Source: a virus
DNA: 63,257 nucleotides
Reading direction: 5' to 3' (one strand)
Virus record (IMG/VR): IMGVR_UViG_3300020129_000255
Span: 1-63,257 of that record
Shown here: piece after piece, positions 22,756 through 32,800 of the stretch
Layout of the letters: every line of letters starts with the position of its first letter
Position numbering within the stretch: the first letter of the stretch is position 1
Notes under the pieces: generated by a model
The model's input: only the letters and a program-made list of their open reading frames with translations
What the model was told of the DNA's origin: nothing
Databases searched by the model: none
Made by a program: the position numbers and the translations under genes

Positions 22756-22962
22756 ATGTACCTCACACCGTTCGTCGATGCCACGAACCTCAATCGATGC
22801 CAGGTCTTCCTAGACCTGACCATGGTCCGCGCAGTGCAGAGCTACGACGCCGGGCCGAAGCCGACGACACTCATCTTCCAGCAGGACTCCGACCTCCCTT
22901 TCCAAGTCGAGGAGAGTGCGGATGAGGTAGTTGCACGAATCCACGAGGCCAAGCAAAAGTGA
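22756..22962 (+). CDS. Hypothetical protein, 68 aa
   Basis: A small soluble protein (MYLTPFVDATNLNRCQVFLD, acidic end). AGAGGTGACGG precedes the ATG. Its stop forms a GTGA overlap with the LAGLIDADG gene, so the endonuclease gene sits directly at its end. No family is recognised. Confidence 0.6.
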   Translation: MYLTPFVDATNLNRCQVFLDLTMVRAVQSYDAGPKPTTLIFQQDSDLPFQVEESADEVVARIHEAKQK

Positions 22963-23492
22963 ATTGGGCATACATTGCAGGGTTCTTCGACGGTGAAGGA
23001 AGTCTCTATAAGAACGGGACGAAGTGTCCTGATGGAGCAATTTCTTATACCATTAACATTCCTCAAGCTCAGTCACGTAAAATTATTCTTGAAAAAATCA
23101 AGGATTTCATCGAAGAGCGTGGTGTGAAGTGTGCGATTCATGCGCGGTATCGTGGTATTCCTCGAACACCGAATCACGAAATTATGTGGAACTTGCGAGT
23201 GAGTGCGCGTGAAAGCGTAAAGATTGTTATCGAAGGAATGCTGCCGTATCTTGTTGCGAAAAAGTTGTTTGCGCAAGATGTATGGCGTTTCTACCGTATA
23301 TACCCAACACTTCGTGGTCGAGCTCGTTTTATTGGAAACGTAGCTAAAAAATTAGATGGACCAAAAGTACGAGAGATACGTTCTCGCTTAGCTAGTGGTG
23401 AACGTGTCGGTGACGTTGCAAAACAGTTTGGTGTGACACACACGACAATCTGCGGCATTAAAGACGAACGTCTTTACGGATGGATACAATGA
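22959..23492 (+). CDS. LAGLIDADG homing endonuclease, 177 aa
   Basis: WAYIAGFFDGEGSL at residues 3-16 is the LAGLIDADG motif with the catalytic acid. Only one clear copy is present, so it would work as a homodimer. The C-terminal 45 residues (VREIRSRLASGERVGDVAKQ, then FGVTHTTICGIK) form a resolvase/Hin-like HTH used for DNA binding. The gene is visibly more AT-rich than its neighbours, starts with GTG overlapping one gene and ends ATGA with the next, consistent with a free-standing selfish insert. Confidence 0.85.
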   Translation: MNWAYIAGFFDGEGSLYKNGTKCPDGAISYTINIPQAQSRKIILEKIKDFIEERGVKCAIHARYRGIPRTPNHEIMWNLRVSARESVKIVIEGMLPYLVAKKLFAQDVWRFYRIYPTLRGRARFIGNVAKKLDGPKVREIRSRLASGERVGDVAKQFGVTHTTICGIKDERLYGWIQ

Positions 23493-24208
23493 AACGGGTG
23501 ACAACGAAAGCTGTCTACGACATCGAGACAATGGAATTGCTGTCGTGGGAAGGCTATTGGGTGGACGAACAAGTCGTATGTTTTGAGCAACTTAAAAAAG
23601 GGCGTGAAACGGCCCAAAAGGAAACCCAGCTCCAAATGCAGCAGCAGCAGCAACAATCTGCTCAGCAGAAGGCCGAGCAGCAGGCCGCCGATCAGATCAT
23701 CGCGCAGGACACCGCAGCTGGGAAGCCTGGCACACTCAGCCCCGCGGCTGCTGCGCAGTTCGCCTCCGACACCGACAACATCAATCGCGCCTACAACGGC
23801 ATGCGCCGAACGGCCTTTGCCGGCATGGGTGCCCGCGGCTTCGGCTCGGCTCCGTCAGGCTTCGCACGCACCGCGGAGAATGGCATCGACCTCGGTCAGC
23901 AACAGGCTCAGACCGGAGCTTTCCGCAATGCCCAAGTTAACACACAGGCCCTGAACGACAGAGCTCTCGCTGCACGCGAGGGCCTCTCCGGGCAGAACCT
24001 CGCAGGTGAGAGCGCTGCTGCGAACACCACCCTCACTGGTGCCGTGGACCAGAGCCACATGGGCAGCACGCTCGGCGACATCGGGCAAGGCATTGGCCTC
24101 GCGGCCAGCCTCGTCAACCCCGTGGCTGGTGCGGTGACCGGCATCGGCAAGGCCTTCGGTAAGCTCGGCACCTACGGCAGTACGCCTCCAGTCTGGGGAG
24201 GTAGCTGA
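23489..24208 (+). CDS. Putative internal virion protein, 239 aa
   Basis: ATG 23489 overlaps the endonuclease stop as ATGA. A short N-terminal domain (KRVTTKAVYDIETMELLSWE) precedes a Gln run (LQMQQQQQQ) and an Ala/Gly/Gln-rich body (NGMRRTAFAGMGARGFGSAP). The C-terminal GIGLAASLVNPVAGAVTGIG looks membrane-active. These are features of podoviral ejection proteins that enter the host ahead of DNA. Confidence 0.55.
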   Translation: MKRVTTKAVYDIETMELLSWEGYWVDEQVVCFEQLKKGRETAQKETQLQMQQQQQQSAQQKAEQQAADQIIAQDTAAGKPGTLSPAAAAQFASDTDNINRAYNGMRRTAFAGMGARGFGSAPSGFARTAENGIDLGQQQAQTGAFRNAQVNTQALNDRALAAREGLSGQNLAGESAAANTTLTGAVDQSHMGSTLGDIGQGIGLAASLVNPVAGAVTGIGKAFGKLGTYGSTPPVWGGS

Positions 24209-25635
24209 TGGGTCTCTCTGATTTTCTTAGCAAACTGAGTAAGGGCATCCAAGCCGTTGCTCCCAATCTCCAGCAGGTTGGGGAGAACATCGTCTCAGCC
24301 GCAGGCTCGCCTCAGCAGCAGCAATCCCTTGAGCAGAACCGTGAGCTTGCCCTCCGCAAGCAACAGTTGGGAATGCAACAACAGCTCCAGCAGGCTCAGA
24401 TCCAGAATGAGAATCTGCGTACCGCGCTCGGCCAGAAGCAGCTTGAGAACTATCAGACCCCGCAGCAGGCCAGTGACCTAGAGCTTTCGCGTCAGCGTGC
24501 TCTGCTTGAGTCACAACGCGAGACCGCTCCTCCGACCGATGTCGTGGCTCCGCTAGAGGGCGGTGGTTACGGTCATTACACTCGCGCATTCGATAAGAAA
24601 ACGGGTACGTACCAGACGACGCCAACGATGATCGACCAGGAGCGTGCGAATCCCGCAGCTGCGCCCGGAGCAGTAGCTCCCCCGTCTGTGATCGGCAACC
24701 TCGTTCCCCCGTCTCCGACGGTCCACACGCGCCAGCAGCTCGCGGCGACGCCTCCGAACGCTATCCTGCAGGGAGCGATGCCAGTCCCCTTCGGGCCTCC
24801 AGTGTGGGATGAGGCCACTGGGCAGTACGTGCAGAACTTTCGTCCGAAGAATGGCACCAGTGCGTTGCCTCCGACGTCTCTTAGCGGCACTCCGATCTCA
24901 GCTCTTCCGTCTACGACGACGAAACCGTCCATCCAGAAGGATCAGAACAATAACCTTGTTTCTATCCCGACCACGACTGTCACTAGGAAAGGTGCGGGCG
25001 GGCCTACGGCCGCCAATCAAGGCCGTGCTACGCTCGGCAGTGGCACAGGCGCTGCTCAGCCGGTCCTAGACAGTCAGGGCAATCAGCTCCATGCCCCGCT
25101 CGGTGCCGATGCGAAGAAGAACATTCGGCAGATCGGCAGCACTGAGGCTGTGATGAACACTCTCGTTCCCGAGATCGATGCGCGAATCGCGCAGCTCGGT
25201 GGCGACGCCAATGGCCTCTGGGACATGGCTCAGCAGCGCGCAGCCTGGGCTGAGTACCAGGCTGGGAAATCTCCAACGAACATCGACCCGACGCTGGCCA
25301 AGATCCTTCCGACCGTGGCTCAGTTACAGATCATTGGCGGCCTCCCGTACATGCAGGGCACGCGCTCCTACCAGTACCTCCAGCAGATTCAGCAACATTT
25401 ACCGAATCCTGAGAAGGACACTCCAGAACAGATGGCGAATAAGCTCCATACCGTCGCCACGACGTTGCCTCTGTTGAGGCAGGCCACACTCGACGCTGAG
25501 GGCGTTGGGACAGGCGTGCAGGGTAAGGGAGGTCCTCCGCCGCTGCCTGGTAGCGCACCGAAGATCGGTCAAGTTAAGAAGTTCCCCAACGGGAAGACTG
25601 GTGTGTGGGATGGCACCGGCTACGTGGCCCAATAA
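24208..25635 (+). CDS. Putative ejection/internal virion protein, 475 aa
   Basis: The N-terminal 100 residues are Gln/Leu-rich coiled coil (QQQQSLEQNRELALRKQQLG), the middle is Pro/Thr-rich and low complexity, and a helical domain lies at about 300-440 (RAAWAEYQAGKSPTNIDPTL). It shares TAATG with the next gene and an A with the previous TGATG. Position after tail genes and composition fit an internal virion protein; no enzyme motif is seen. Confidence 0.5.
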   Translation: MGLSDFLSKLSKGIQAVAPNLQQVGENIVSAAGSPQQQQSLEQNRELALRKQQLGMQQQLQQAQIQNENLRTALGQKQLENYQTPQQASDLELSRQRALLESQRETAPPTDVVAPLEGGGYGHYTRAFDKKTGTYQTTPTMIDQERANPAAAPGAVAPPSVIGNLVPPSPTVHTRQQLAATPPNAILQGAMPVPFGPPVWDEATGQYVQNFRPKNGTSALPPTSLSGTPISALPSTTTKPSIQKDQNNNLVSIPTTTVTRKGAGGPTAANQGRATLGSGTGAAQPVLDSQGNQLHAPLGADAKKNIRQIGSTEAVMNTLVPEIDARIAQLGGDANGLWDMAQQRAAWAEYQAGKSPTNIDPTLAKILPTVAQLQIIGGLPYMQGTRSYQYLQQIQQHLPNPEKDTPEQMANKLHTVATTLPLLRQATLDAEGVGTGVQGKGGPPPLPGSAPKIGQVKKFPNGKTGVWDGTGYVAQ

Positions 25636-27818
25636 TGCCTGACAAGGTCTATCTCGACGACAATGGGAATCCTAAGCCGCCGGCTGGTGCTGGTGCAAAA
25701 GTTTACCTCGACGACAACGGGAACCCGATTGGTGGTGGCTCGCAGCAACCCCAGTCCCAGATTGGTCAGTTTCAAACTCACCCAGGCAGCCCTACGTACA
25801 ACGCCCGTACGGGTAACCTTCCCGAAGACAGCGACCTCCCTGCCCCGGACTCTGCGAAGGGCATTGCGCGTCAGCTCATCATGCCGTTGGCGGTCGGCGA
25901 CAAGCTCCGCGCAGGGGCACGCTCGCTGGAAGCCCAGAACGACATCTCTCGGCGGGCGGCGCTGCGCGCCGGGCAACCGGGGACGAATGGAGGGCTTGAC
26001 GCTCTCCGCGGCTCAGCAGCCGATGCGCTCCGTATGGGCAGCGATGCGCTCTCCCCGAAGGGCATTGCCCTCACCGGGGCAACGGTGGCCGCACCGGAGG
26101 TCGTGCTCCCCCTGATGGGAGCCTACGGTGCCAGTCAGGCTGCTGGCGGCGCAGCAGACATCGCTCAGCACGGGGCGAATCCGCAAAACACACGCGAGGC
26201 CCTGACCGGGGCAGCCACGCTTGCTGGCTCCGGGGCGGGAGCGCTCACGCCCGGCGTAGGTGCTGCTGGGCGACAGAAGATCTCCGACTTCAACACGTTG
26301 CGCTCGAATCTGGCTCAGAAGGTCGTCCAACCGCTGGTCTATGAGGGCCTGGGTGAGGCCGGAGCCGATGCGCGCATGGGGGTGAACCCTGAGGCAGCCA
26401 TCACGAACGAAGGTCTTGTCGGGACGAAACGGGGCCTGCTCGGGAAGACTCAGGACCGAACAGCGCAGCTCAAATCGGCCGCAGACAACATCCTGCAGAC
26501 GCATCCCAATGCCTCGCAAACGATCGACGCGGCTCCGATCATCGACCAAGAGATCGACCGGGCCATCGCGGGACAGCAGAGACTCGCAGGAAGTACCGAA
26601 CGCCTAGAGAACTTGCGCACTGCGCTGAAGTCTCAGTACGGGAACACGTCCGGCACGCCGTTCGAGATGAACAATTTGAAGACTGAGATCCAGCAGGCGG
26701 CGCAGAACCTCGGCGCTTACCGGAACTCGCAGCCGATCGAGTCGAGCGTCGCGGACGCCATGGGCAACGTGGCTCGTGGGCTGAAGAATCAGGTCAACGC
26801 AGCCATTCCCGAGGTGCCCGGCGTTACTCCTGGCATCGCAGATCTCAATGAGCGCATGTCTAACCTGATCGATGCTCAGGGTGGGCTGCAGCGCAACATC
26901 GTCGCGGACAAGGGAAGGTCGGTCTTCGGTGGCGGCCTGCACGGAGCGACCTCGACGCTGCTGAATCGTACCCTTGGCTCGGCGCCAGTGCGCTCAGGGC
27001 TCGCCCGGGTGCTGAATCTCGGCCTCACAGAGGACGTACCGCCCCCGCAGGCCATGACTCCCCCTCCAATCGTGCCCTCGCCAGCTCTCCTGCGTGGACC
27101 TGGAGGTCCTCCGCCCTCAGTTCCGCCTCAATTTCGCGTCCAAGCAGCTGGAACCACACAGAATCCGTCAGTTTTGACGCAAAACAGGTCGGTCCTGGGT
27201 CAACAGGGCATCCGCGGCCTCCTGCCGGCGCCGCCGAGCACCGTACCGCCTCCCGTGCCGCCTGAGTTCGCCTCGGAGGCCACCGGAACCGTCCAGCCCC
27301 CAGCCCTACACGTCACTGGAGGCCAGACTCAGCCCGTCCCCATGGGTCCCCGTCGTCCTCCCGCCCCGCAGGGGCGCCCGGCTCTATCCGGCCCGACGTC
27401 GAGTGTGCCATCATCAGTCGAGGGGACGCCTCCTCCTTCGGGCATCTCGCCCCAGCCGTCCGGTACGGCACTTCAGAGCGTCAGCGCGTCCCCAAATCCT
27501 CCATCGCAAGCGATGCCGCCTCCGGCTCCCGTCAATCCGCAGGAGGCCGCAGATCTCAGTCAGCAACTCGGCCGTCAGATCAGTCCAAACGAAGTTCCGG
27601 GCATCCTTCGTAGGCTCGCCGTAGAGCGCAATGTGAACCAGCGTCTCGCGCCGCCGGTTACGGTAAAGACTGACAGCATGGGTATCCGTTGGGCTGAGTC
27701 ACCCGAAGGGTATCGTGTGAGCATCCCTCGCGGCGTTCCTGACTCGGACATTCCTGTCTACGCACAGCAGAAGCTCGCAGAGCAACAACGTATTCATAGA
27801 GGTCTTCTCGCACAATGA
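25635..27818 (+). CDS. Large internal virion protein, 727 aa
   Basis: ATG 25635 is in TAATG with the previous stop. The N-terminus has two copies of KVYLDDNGNP separated by 11 residues, then a disordered stretch, a Gly/Ala-rich hydrophobic segment around 150-220, a helical core, and a long Pro-rich end (about 470-650). The VYLDDNGNP repeat is typical of ejection proteins from related podoviruses. No transglycosylase motif was recognised. Confidence 0.55.
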   Translation: MPDKVYLDDNGNPKPPAGAGAKVYLDDNGNPIGGGSQQPQSQIGQFQTHPGSPTYNARTGNLPEDSDLPAPDSAKGIARQLIMPLAVGDKLRAGARSLEAQNDISRRAALRAGQPGTNGGLDALRGSAADALRMGSDALSPKGIALTGATVAAPEVVLPLMGAYGASQAAGGAADIAQHGANPQNTREALTGAATLAGSGAGALTPGVGAAGRQKISDFNTLRSNLAQKVVQPLVYEGLGEAGADARMGVNPEAAITNEGLVGTKRGLLGKTQDRTAQLKSAADNILQTHPNASQTIDAAPIIDQEIDRAIAGQQRLAGSTERLENLRTALKSQYGNTSGTPFEMNNLKTEIQQAAQNLGAYRNSQPIESSVADAMGNVARGLKNQVNAAIPEVPGVTPGIADLNERMSNLIDAQGGLQRNIVADKGRSVFGGGLHGATSTLLNRTLGSAPVRSGLARVLNLGLTEDVPPPQAMTPPPIVPSPALLRGPGGPPPSVPPQFRVQAAGTTQNPSVLTQNRSVLGQQGIRGLLPAPPSTVPPPVPPEFASEATGTVQPPALHVTGGQTQPVPMGPRRPPAPQGRPALSGPTSSVPSSVEGTPPPSGISPQPSGTALQSVSASPNPPSQAMPPPAPVNPQEAADLSQQLGRQISPNEVPGILRRLAVERNVNQRLAPPVTVKTDSMGIRWAESPEGYRVSIPRGVPDSDIPVYAQQKLAEQQRIHRGLLAQ

Positions 27819-29857
27819 GAAAGCGTTTCCTACTGGCACTACTTGTGATGCTCCTGCCGACTCTGGCATGGGCACAAACAGCTACGGTCACGGGACATAT
27901 GGTCCTGCCGTCGGGCTCAGCACCGACTAACTCCAAGGTCTGTGCCACGCTGCTCAACTACAAGCCAAACTCTCCGCATGTGGTCGGCACGGGCACCATT
28001 GTGACTCCGTCGGTTTGCGTGACGCCCGCGGCTGATGGCTCATTCTCGACTTCGCTCATTGAGAATGCGAACATCTCTCCCGTAGGGACGTACTGGCGCT
28101 TCGACTTCTATGCGAATGGGGTGCAGCAGAGCAGTAGCACGTTCTTGGTCAACCATTCCCCATTCAACATCGACACTGAGATTCCGCTCTCTGCGATCCC
28201 AGGGGCGGGACCGAATCAGCTCATCGTGCAGGTCTATCCGTGCGTCGTTCCTGTGGCCTCGCTGACTTGGACTTGCGCGCATAACTTTAACGATCCCACT
28301 GTCTTCGTCGAGACGTTCGATGGGAACTCGAAGCAGGTCTACCCCGACTCAATCGATACGTCGAACATAAATACGACTACGATCCACTGGGTCACTCCGC
28401 AAGCCGGCAAGGCCCTCATCATGCATGCAGGGAACATTGCCCTCACGACGACTCAGCCGAATGCGGTGCTCCAGAATCCTCTCGCTGGCCAGACCATCCA
28501 AGGACCATCTCTCGGTGTGAACACTCCAGCCACGTTCTCCGGGCCGACCACCTTCTCCGGTACCACTTCGATCGGAGCGTTGAACACGACTGGTCCTGTG
28601 GTAAACACGGGAAGTATCACAAGCGCAAAGGACAACGGTGTGGTGTGGGTGGACGGGGTGACGTACACAACTATCGCCGCCGCCTACGCTGCGTTGCCAT
28701 CCACTGGTGGCTGCGTCCACGTTCCGCCGAACTATGCTGAAACGTTGAGCGCGAATCTCGTACTGAACAAGTCATTCTCGTGTCTGTACTTCGAGGGACC
28801 GGCTACGATCACACAGGGCACGTTCTTCGTCTCAATTCCCTCGCCTACGACCAACGTAGCCATTAGGGGAGCAATTCCCTTTGGCTCCAACACGGCAGGC
28901 GGCCCGGGTGTTGTCTTCGTCTACACTGGCACTGGCGCTGCGATCCGTGTCGGGGACTCTTCGGCGACGACAACATCTATCCACCTTGGAGACATTGCGG
29001 TCAAGATTAGCACTGCCGACGTGGCGGCGGAGGGCATCCTTGCGACGCGCACGCAGTCCTTGGAATTGACGCGCCCGCGAGTCTTCGGTCTTCTCACCGC
29101 TAATTCACAGAATCTCATTCATCTTGACGGAACGTCAAGCGCTCCTGGCTCAGCGAACACTCACATCGAGGAGCCGTATCTGTCTAATGGTCACAAGGCC
29201 ATCGTAGTTACCGGCGACATTGTTTTGAATAACCACAACCAGCTTGTTGGCGGCCTCATTACCGGCATTGCAGACTCAGGCAGCATCGGCATAGACGTTC
29301 AGACAGGTGCAGGCTTCACCTGTCTCGGAACTGACGTTGAGAATTACGAGACTGGTTACAGCGTTAGCTCAACCTCAAATCGTGCCTTTAACGGTCTCGA
29401 CTGTCACACTGGCGAGGGCACCACGACCTCATTCAAGTTCGGCGCCTCCAGTCTGCAGAACTTTGTAATCACTGATTCTCAGGTTGCTATCAACGACCTC
29501 GGTACGGGTAACACCGTTTGGGCGACTGGAACAGGGCTCAACGCTCAGGTGAATGTGCCTGGCACGCTGGCGGTTGCTGGCGTCACGAATGCCACGGGCG
29601 ATCAGCTCTTCAATACGTCAACGACCTGTACCACCGCAGCCTCTGCTGGTGCCGTCTGCACCACCGCAGCGATCACTCTACCGGTGGCCTACGCAGATAC
29701 GAATTACCGCGTCAGTTGCACCGGCTTAGCGCCTACGAACGTTCCCGTGGTCGAATCTGTCGCCAAGTCAAACTCCACTTTCACCATTAAGATCGCGGCC
29801 CTCACTGCAGCTGCTGCTACCTACGCTTCCTACGACTGCAGGGTAGGACATAACTGA
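27815..29857 (+). CDS. Exported-type tail fibre/spike protein, 680 aa
   Basis: MRKRFLLALLVMLLPTLAWA followed by QT is a classic signal peptide with an AWA cleavage site. The mature part starts with a transthyretin-like beta domain (VTGHMVLPSGSAPTNSKVCA), then linker repeats (TFSGPTTFSGTTSI), a right-handed beta-helix-like region with GGCVHVPPNYAETLSANLVL, and a Cys-containing C-terminal beta domain. It probably binds or degrades a surface glycan. The start overlaps the previous stop (ATGA). Confidence 0.65.
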   Translation: MRKRFLLALLVMLLPTLAWAQTATVTGHMVLPSGSAPTNSKVCATLLNYKPNSPHVVGTGTIVTPSVCVTPAADGSFSTSLIENANISPVGTYWRFDFYANGVQQSSSTFLVNHSPFNIDTEIPLSAIPGAGPNQLIVQVYPCVVPVASLTWTCAHNFNDPTVFVETFDGNSKQVYPDSIDTSNINTTTIHWVTPQAGKALIMHAGNIALTTTQPNAVLQNPLAGQTIQGPSLGVNTPATFSGPTTFSGTTSIGALNTTGPVVNTGSITSAKDNGVVWVDGVTYTTIAAAYAALPSTGGCVHVPPNYAETLSANLVLNKSFSCLYFEGPATITQGTFFVSIPSPTTNVAIRGAIPFGSNTAGGPGVVFVYTGTGAAIRVGDSSATTTSIHLGDIAVKISTADVAAEGILATRTQSLELTRPRVFGLLTANSQNLIHLDGTSSAPGSANTHIEEPYLSNGHKAIVVTGDIVLNNHNQLVGGLITGIADSGSIGIDVQTGAGFTCLGTDVENYETGYSVSSTSNRAFNGLDCHTGEGTTTSFKFGASSLQNFVITDSQVAINDLGTGNTVWATGTGLNAQVNVPGTLAVAGVTNATGDQLFNTSTTCTTAASAGAVCTTAAITLPVAYADTNYRVSCTGLAPTNVPVVESVAKSNSTFTIKIAALTAAAATYASYDCRVGHN

Positions 29858-29859
29858 TA

Positions 29860-32800
29860 ATGAGAATACACTTGAAAATACTGTCTGCTTTGCTGCTGCT
29901 CGTAGCGACGTCAGTCTCCGCGCAGACTCAGCACGACCGCATCGCATCGCGTGGTACCTCGACTTTCGACACCATCGCCAACACGCAGACCCTGAGCATG
30001 GTAGGCAATACGCCTAACGTCGCCGGTGGGAACGTCTTCCAGACAGCGAACGGCGGTCCGACCACTGTGACTAACTTCCTGGGCGGCGTAGATACGCAGC
30101 GCATCAGCATCACCTGTGGAGAGACGAACACGACGTTCCAGAATAACTCGAACATCGTCACCACAGCCGGCGTGGATCTGCCCTGCACGGCTAACCTTGT
30201 GGTGCAATTCCTCTACAACCCAGGACTCGGGAAATGGTTACAGGTAGGCAGCGGGAACAATGGCGGCGGTGGTGCCAGCCCTGCGGGAAACAACGGAGAC
30301 CTTCAGTCACGGAATGGTTCAAACCTATCTGCTAGCAGCATCAACGACAACGGGAGCACGGTGAGCGTGTCGCGGGACTCCCACTTCAAGGGTCCAAACC
30401 CATACTATGACATTACGAACTACGGTGCTCGACCGAGCCCGTGGGCAGCGACTACCTGCACGATGACAAGCGGACTAGCCACCGCCACGCTAGGCAGTGG
30501 CACAGGCATGGTCAACGGAGACGGTGTAGTGTGTCGCGGAGCAGGCGCGACCATGACTCTCTCGACGCCGGGGGCTCCTACAGTAGTAGCAGCGAACACA
30601 GCTACTCCAACTGGTACAGGTAGCGTTGTAGCGAACAGCTCCGGCGCCACGACCTATCAATATCAGATCGTCGCGCGCACCATCGGAGGCGGATACACCC
30701 CGGCTGGCTCCGTGACCTCCATCTCTAACGGCCCAGCAACTCTCGGGCAGAACACGAACAACATCTCCTCTTGGACACGCTCGGGGAACACCGTAACCGT
30801 CACAACCTCTGCTGCACACGACCTTGTTGCGGGAGCACAAGTCATCGTCAACACCGGGGACTTCTCGATTCTCGGTACGTACAACGTTGCGACCGTCCCC
30901 GACAACACGCACTTTACGTATGTAGCTGGAATGTCTACGGCGAACAATGCTTCGGCCTCTGGCAGTGGTGGAAGCATCATCTACTTCCGGGCAAACCACA
31001 TCACCTGGGCTGCGGTTACGAATGCTTGGTCATACTTCATCTACGGGCGCACTGCGGGCTCGATGGCTCTGATTGGTGTCAGCTTCCCAGAGAACACGAA
31101 TAGCGATGTAACCTCAGACCCGTTGCACAACAGCTTTGATGACTTCGGCTCTACCATGACTGCAGCTCCGTCGCTGCCGGAATGGGTACCAAGCACGCCG
31201 CCAGTATCCGCGAAGAACGATGACCTAGTGACTACGATCGTCAGTGGTGCGGGAACTACGAGCGTTACCCTGGCAGCCAATGCGTCTAACTCGGTTAGCG
31301 GCACAGTTTTCAAATCAGACGTCACCGCAAACATTCTCGCGGCAGTTACCGCTGCGGGACGCAACGGCACGGTCTACATTCCCGCGGTGGCCAGCGGCGG
31401 CAGTTTTAACACAGAGACCGTTCTTAACTTTCAGACATTCCCCAATAACGTCAGTGTCATGCAAGCGGGAGCCGTCACACTAGGAGACACTCTAACTTGG
31501 ACCGGAACGCTAAATTGGACAGGTCGAGCCCAATCCCCGCAGGGAGCACCAACGTTTTCGTTTGCCTCCTACGTAAACCTGACAGGGACTAACGCATACC
31601 CGGTCCTCTACGCGAAATTCCAGTCTATTCGGCTGTCCTACGTGAATGTTGGTGGCGGGCAGAACGGCGTCATCTTCGTGCAGGATAGCAATGGGCTGAT
31701 CCCGGCCAGCAGTTTCGACCACGTGGATATGTCTACCTCCGGTGCGGGCGATTGGCTCGGGCGGCACATCGTCATCCGCGAAAGCATCAGCGGGAACGCC
31801 GGGTACACATTTACCTACCTAACGATGGTACCGGGAAGCCCGTCTTCGCAGACTCCTGTGTTCATCCATACGAGGAATGGAGGTAGTCCCTACGGGTTTG
31901 ACCACATCTTTTTGAATAAGCGTGGAATGTACTTTGGCGGTGGCGCTCAGGCCACGATTGACTGGATCTACGAGCAGGGGGCGCTGATCACTCCGAAGAT
32001 CATGGTCCAGAACATCACGGGTGGCAGCGCAACCATTTCCCTGGACATTCGCAACTCTATCGAAGACACCACATCGCAACCGATTGTTGGTTATGGTGGC
32101 GCTCTCAATGGTCAAATCAAGATCACTGGCTCTAACGGTCTTCCAGGGCAACCGACAGTTGTCGGCCCTGGGAACGTCGTCGTTCTATTTAGCTCTGTGT
32201 CGGGCGCGGGTAACTCAAGTTCAGTTGGGCAGAACGTTGGCACCGAGGCATCTCCGCAGTTTCAATTCGCCATTGATGGCGTTCAGAGCCTGCAATCGGC
32301 TTCTGTTCCGATTAAGAACTTAAATTCAGGTCTGGCCATCGGCAATCCTTACCAGGTCTATGTGAACTCAACTGTGCAGGCTGCACCGACTTGTGCGGTG
32401 AGTGCTGGCGGCACGGTTCCCGTGGATACCTTTAGTTTCAAAGTGGCACCTGTGTTTGCCTCAAACGGTGAAGGACCAATCTCGCCACCGTCTGCTACTT
32501 GCACCACGTCCGGTGGAAACCAAGTCATCACCGTAACCTGGACTACCGTACCTGGGGCCATCGGTTACGACCTCTACAAAGCCTCAAGCGGTAGCCCGAA
32601 CTCATACTTCTCATTCCAGTGCAACGCCCCATGGGTGACACCTGGAACTGCTACGCAGTACGTGTGGTCAGGAGCTTCGCCGTGTGGCGGCTCGATTCCC
32701 GCCTCTGCTGGCAGCGGTCCTACGTACCTACTCTCGAACGAAGTTGGCTCGGCAAAGTACGCAGTCGTGGGTAACGGATTCGAGACTGACATTACCGCTC

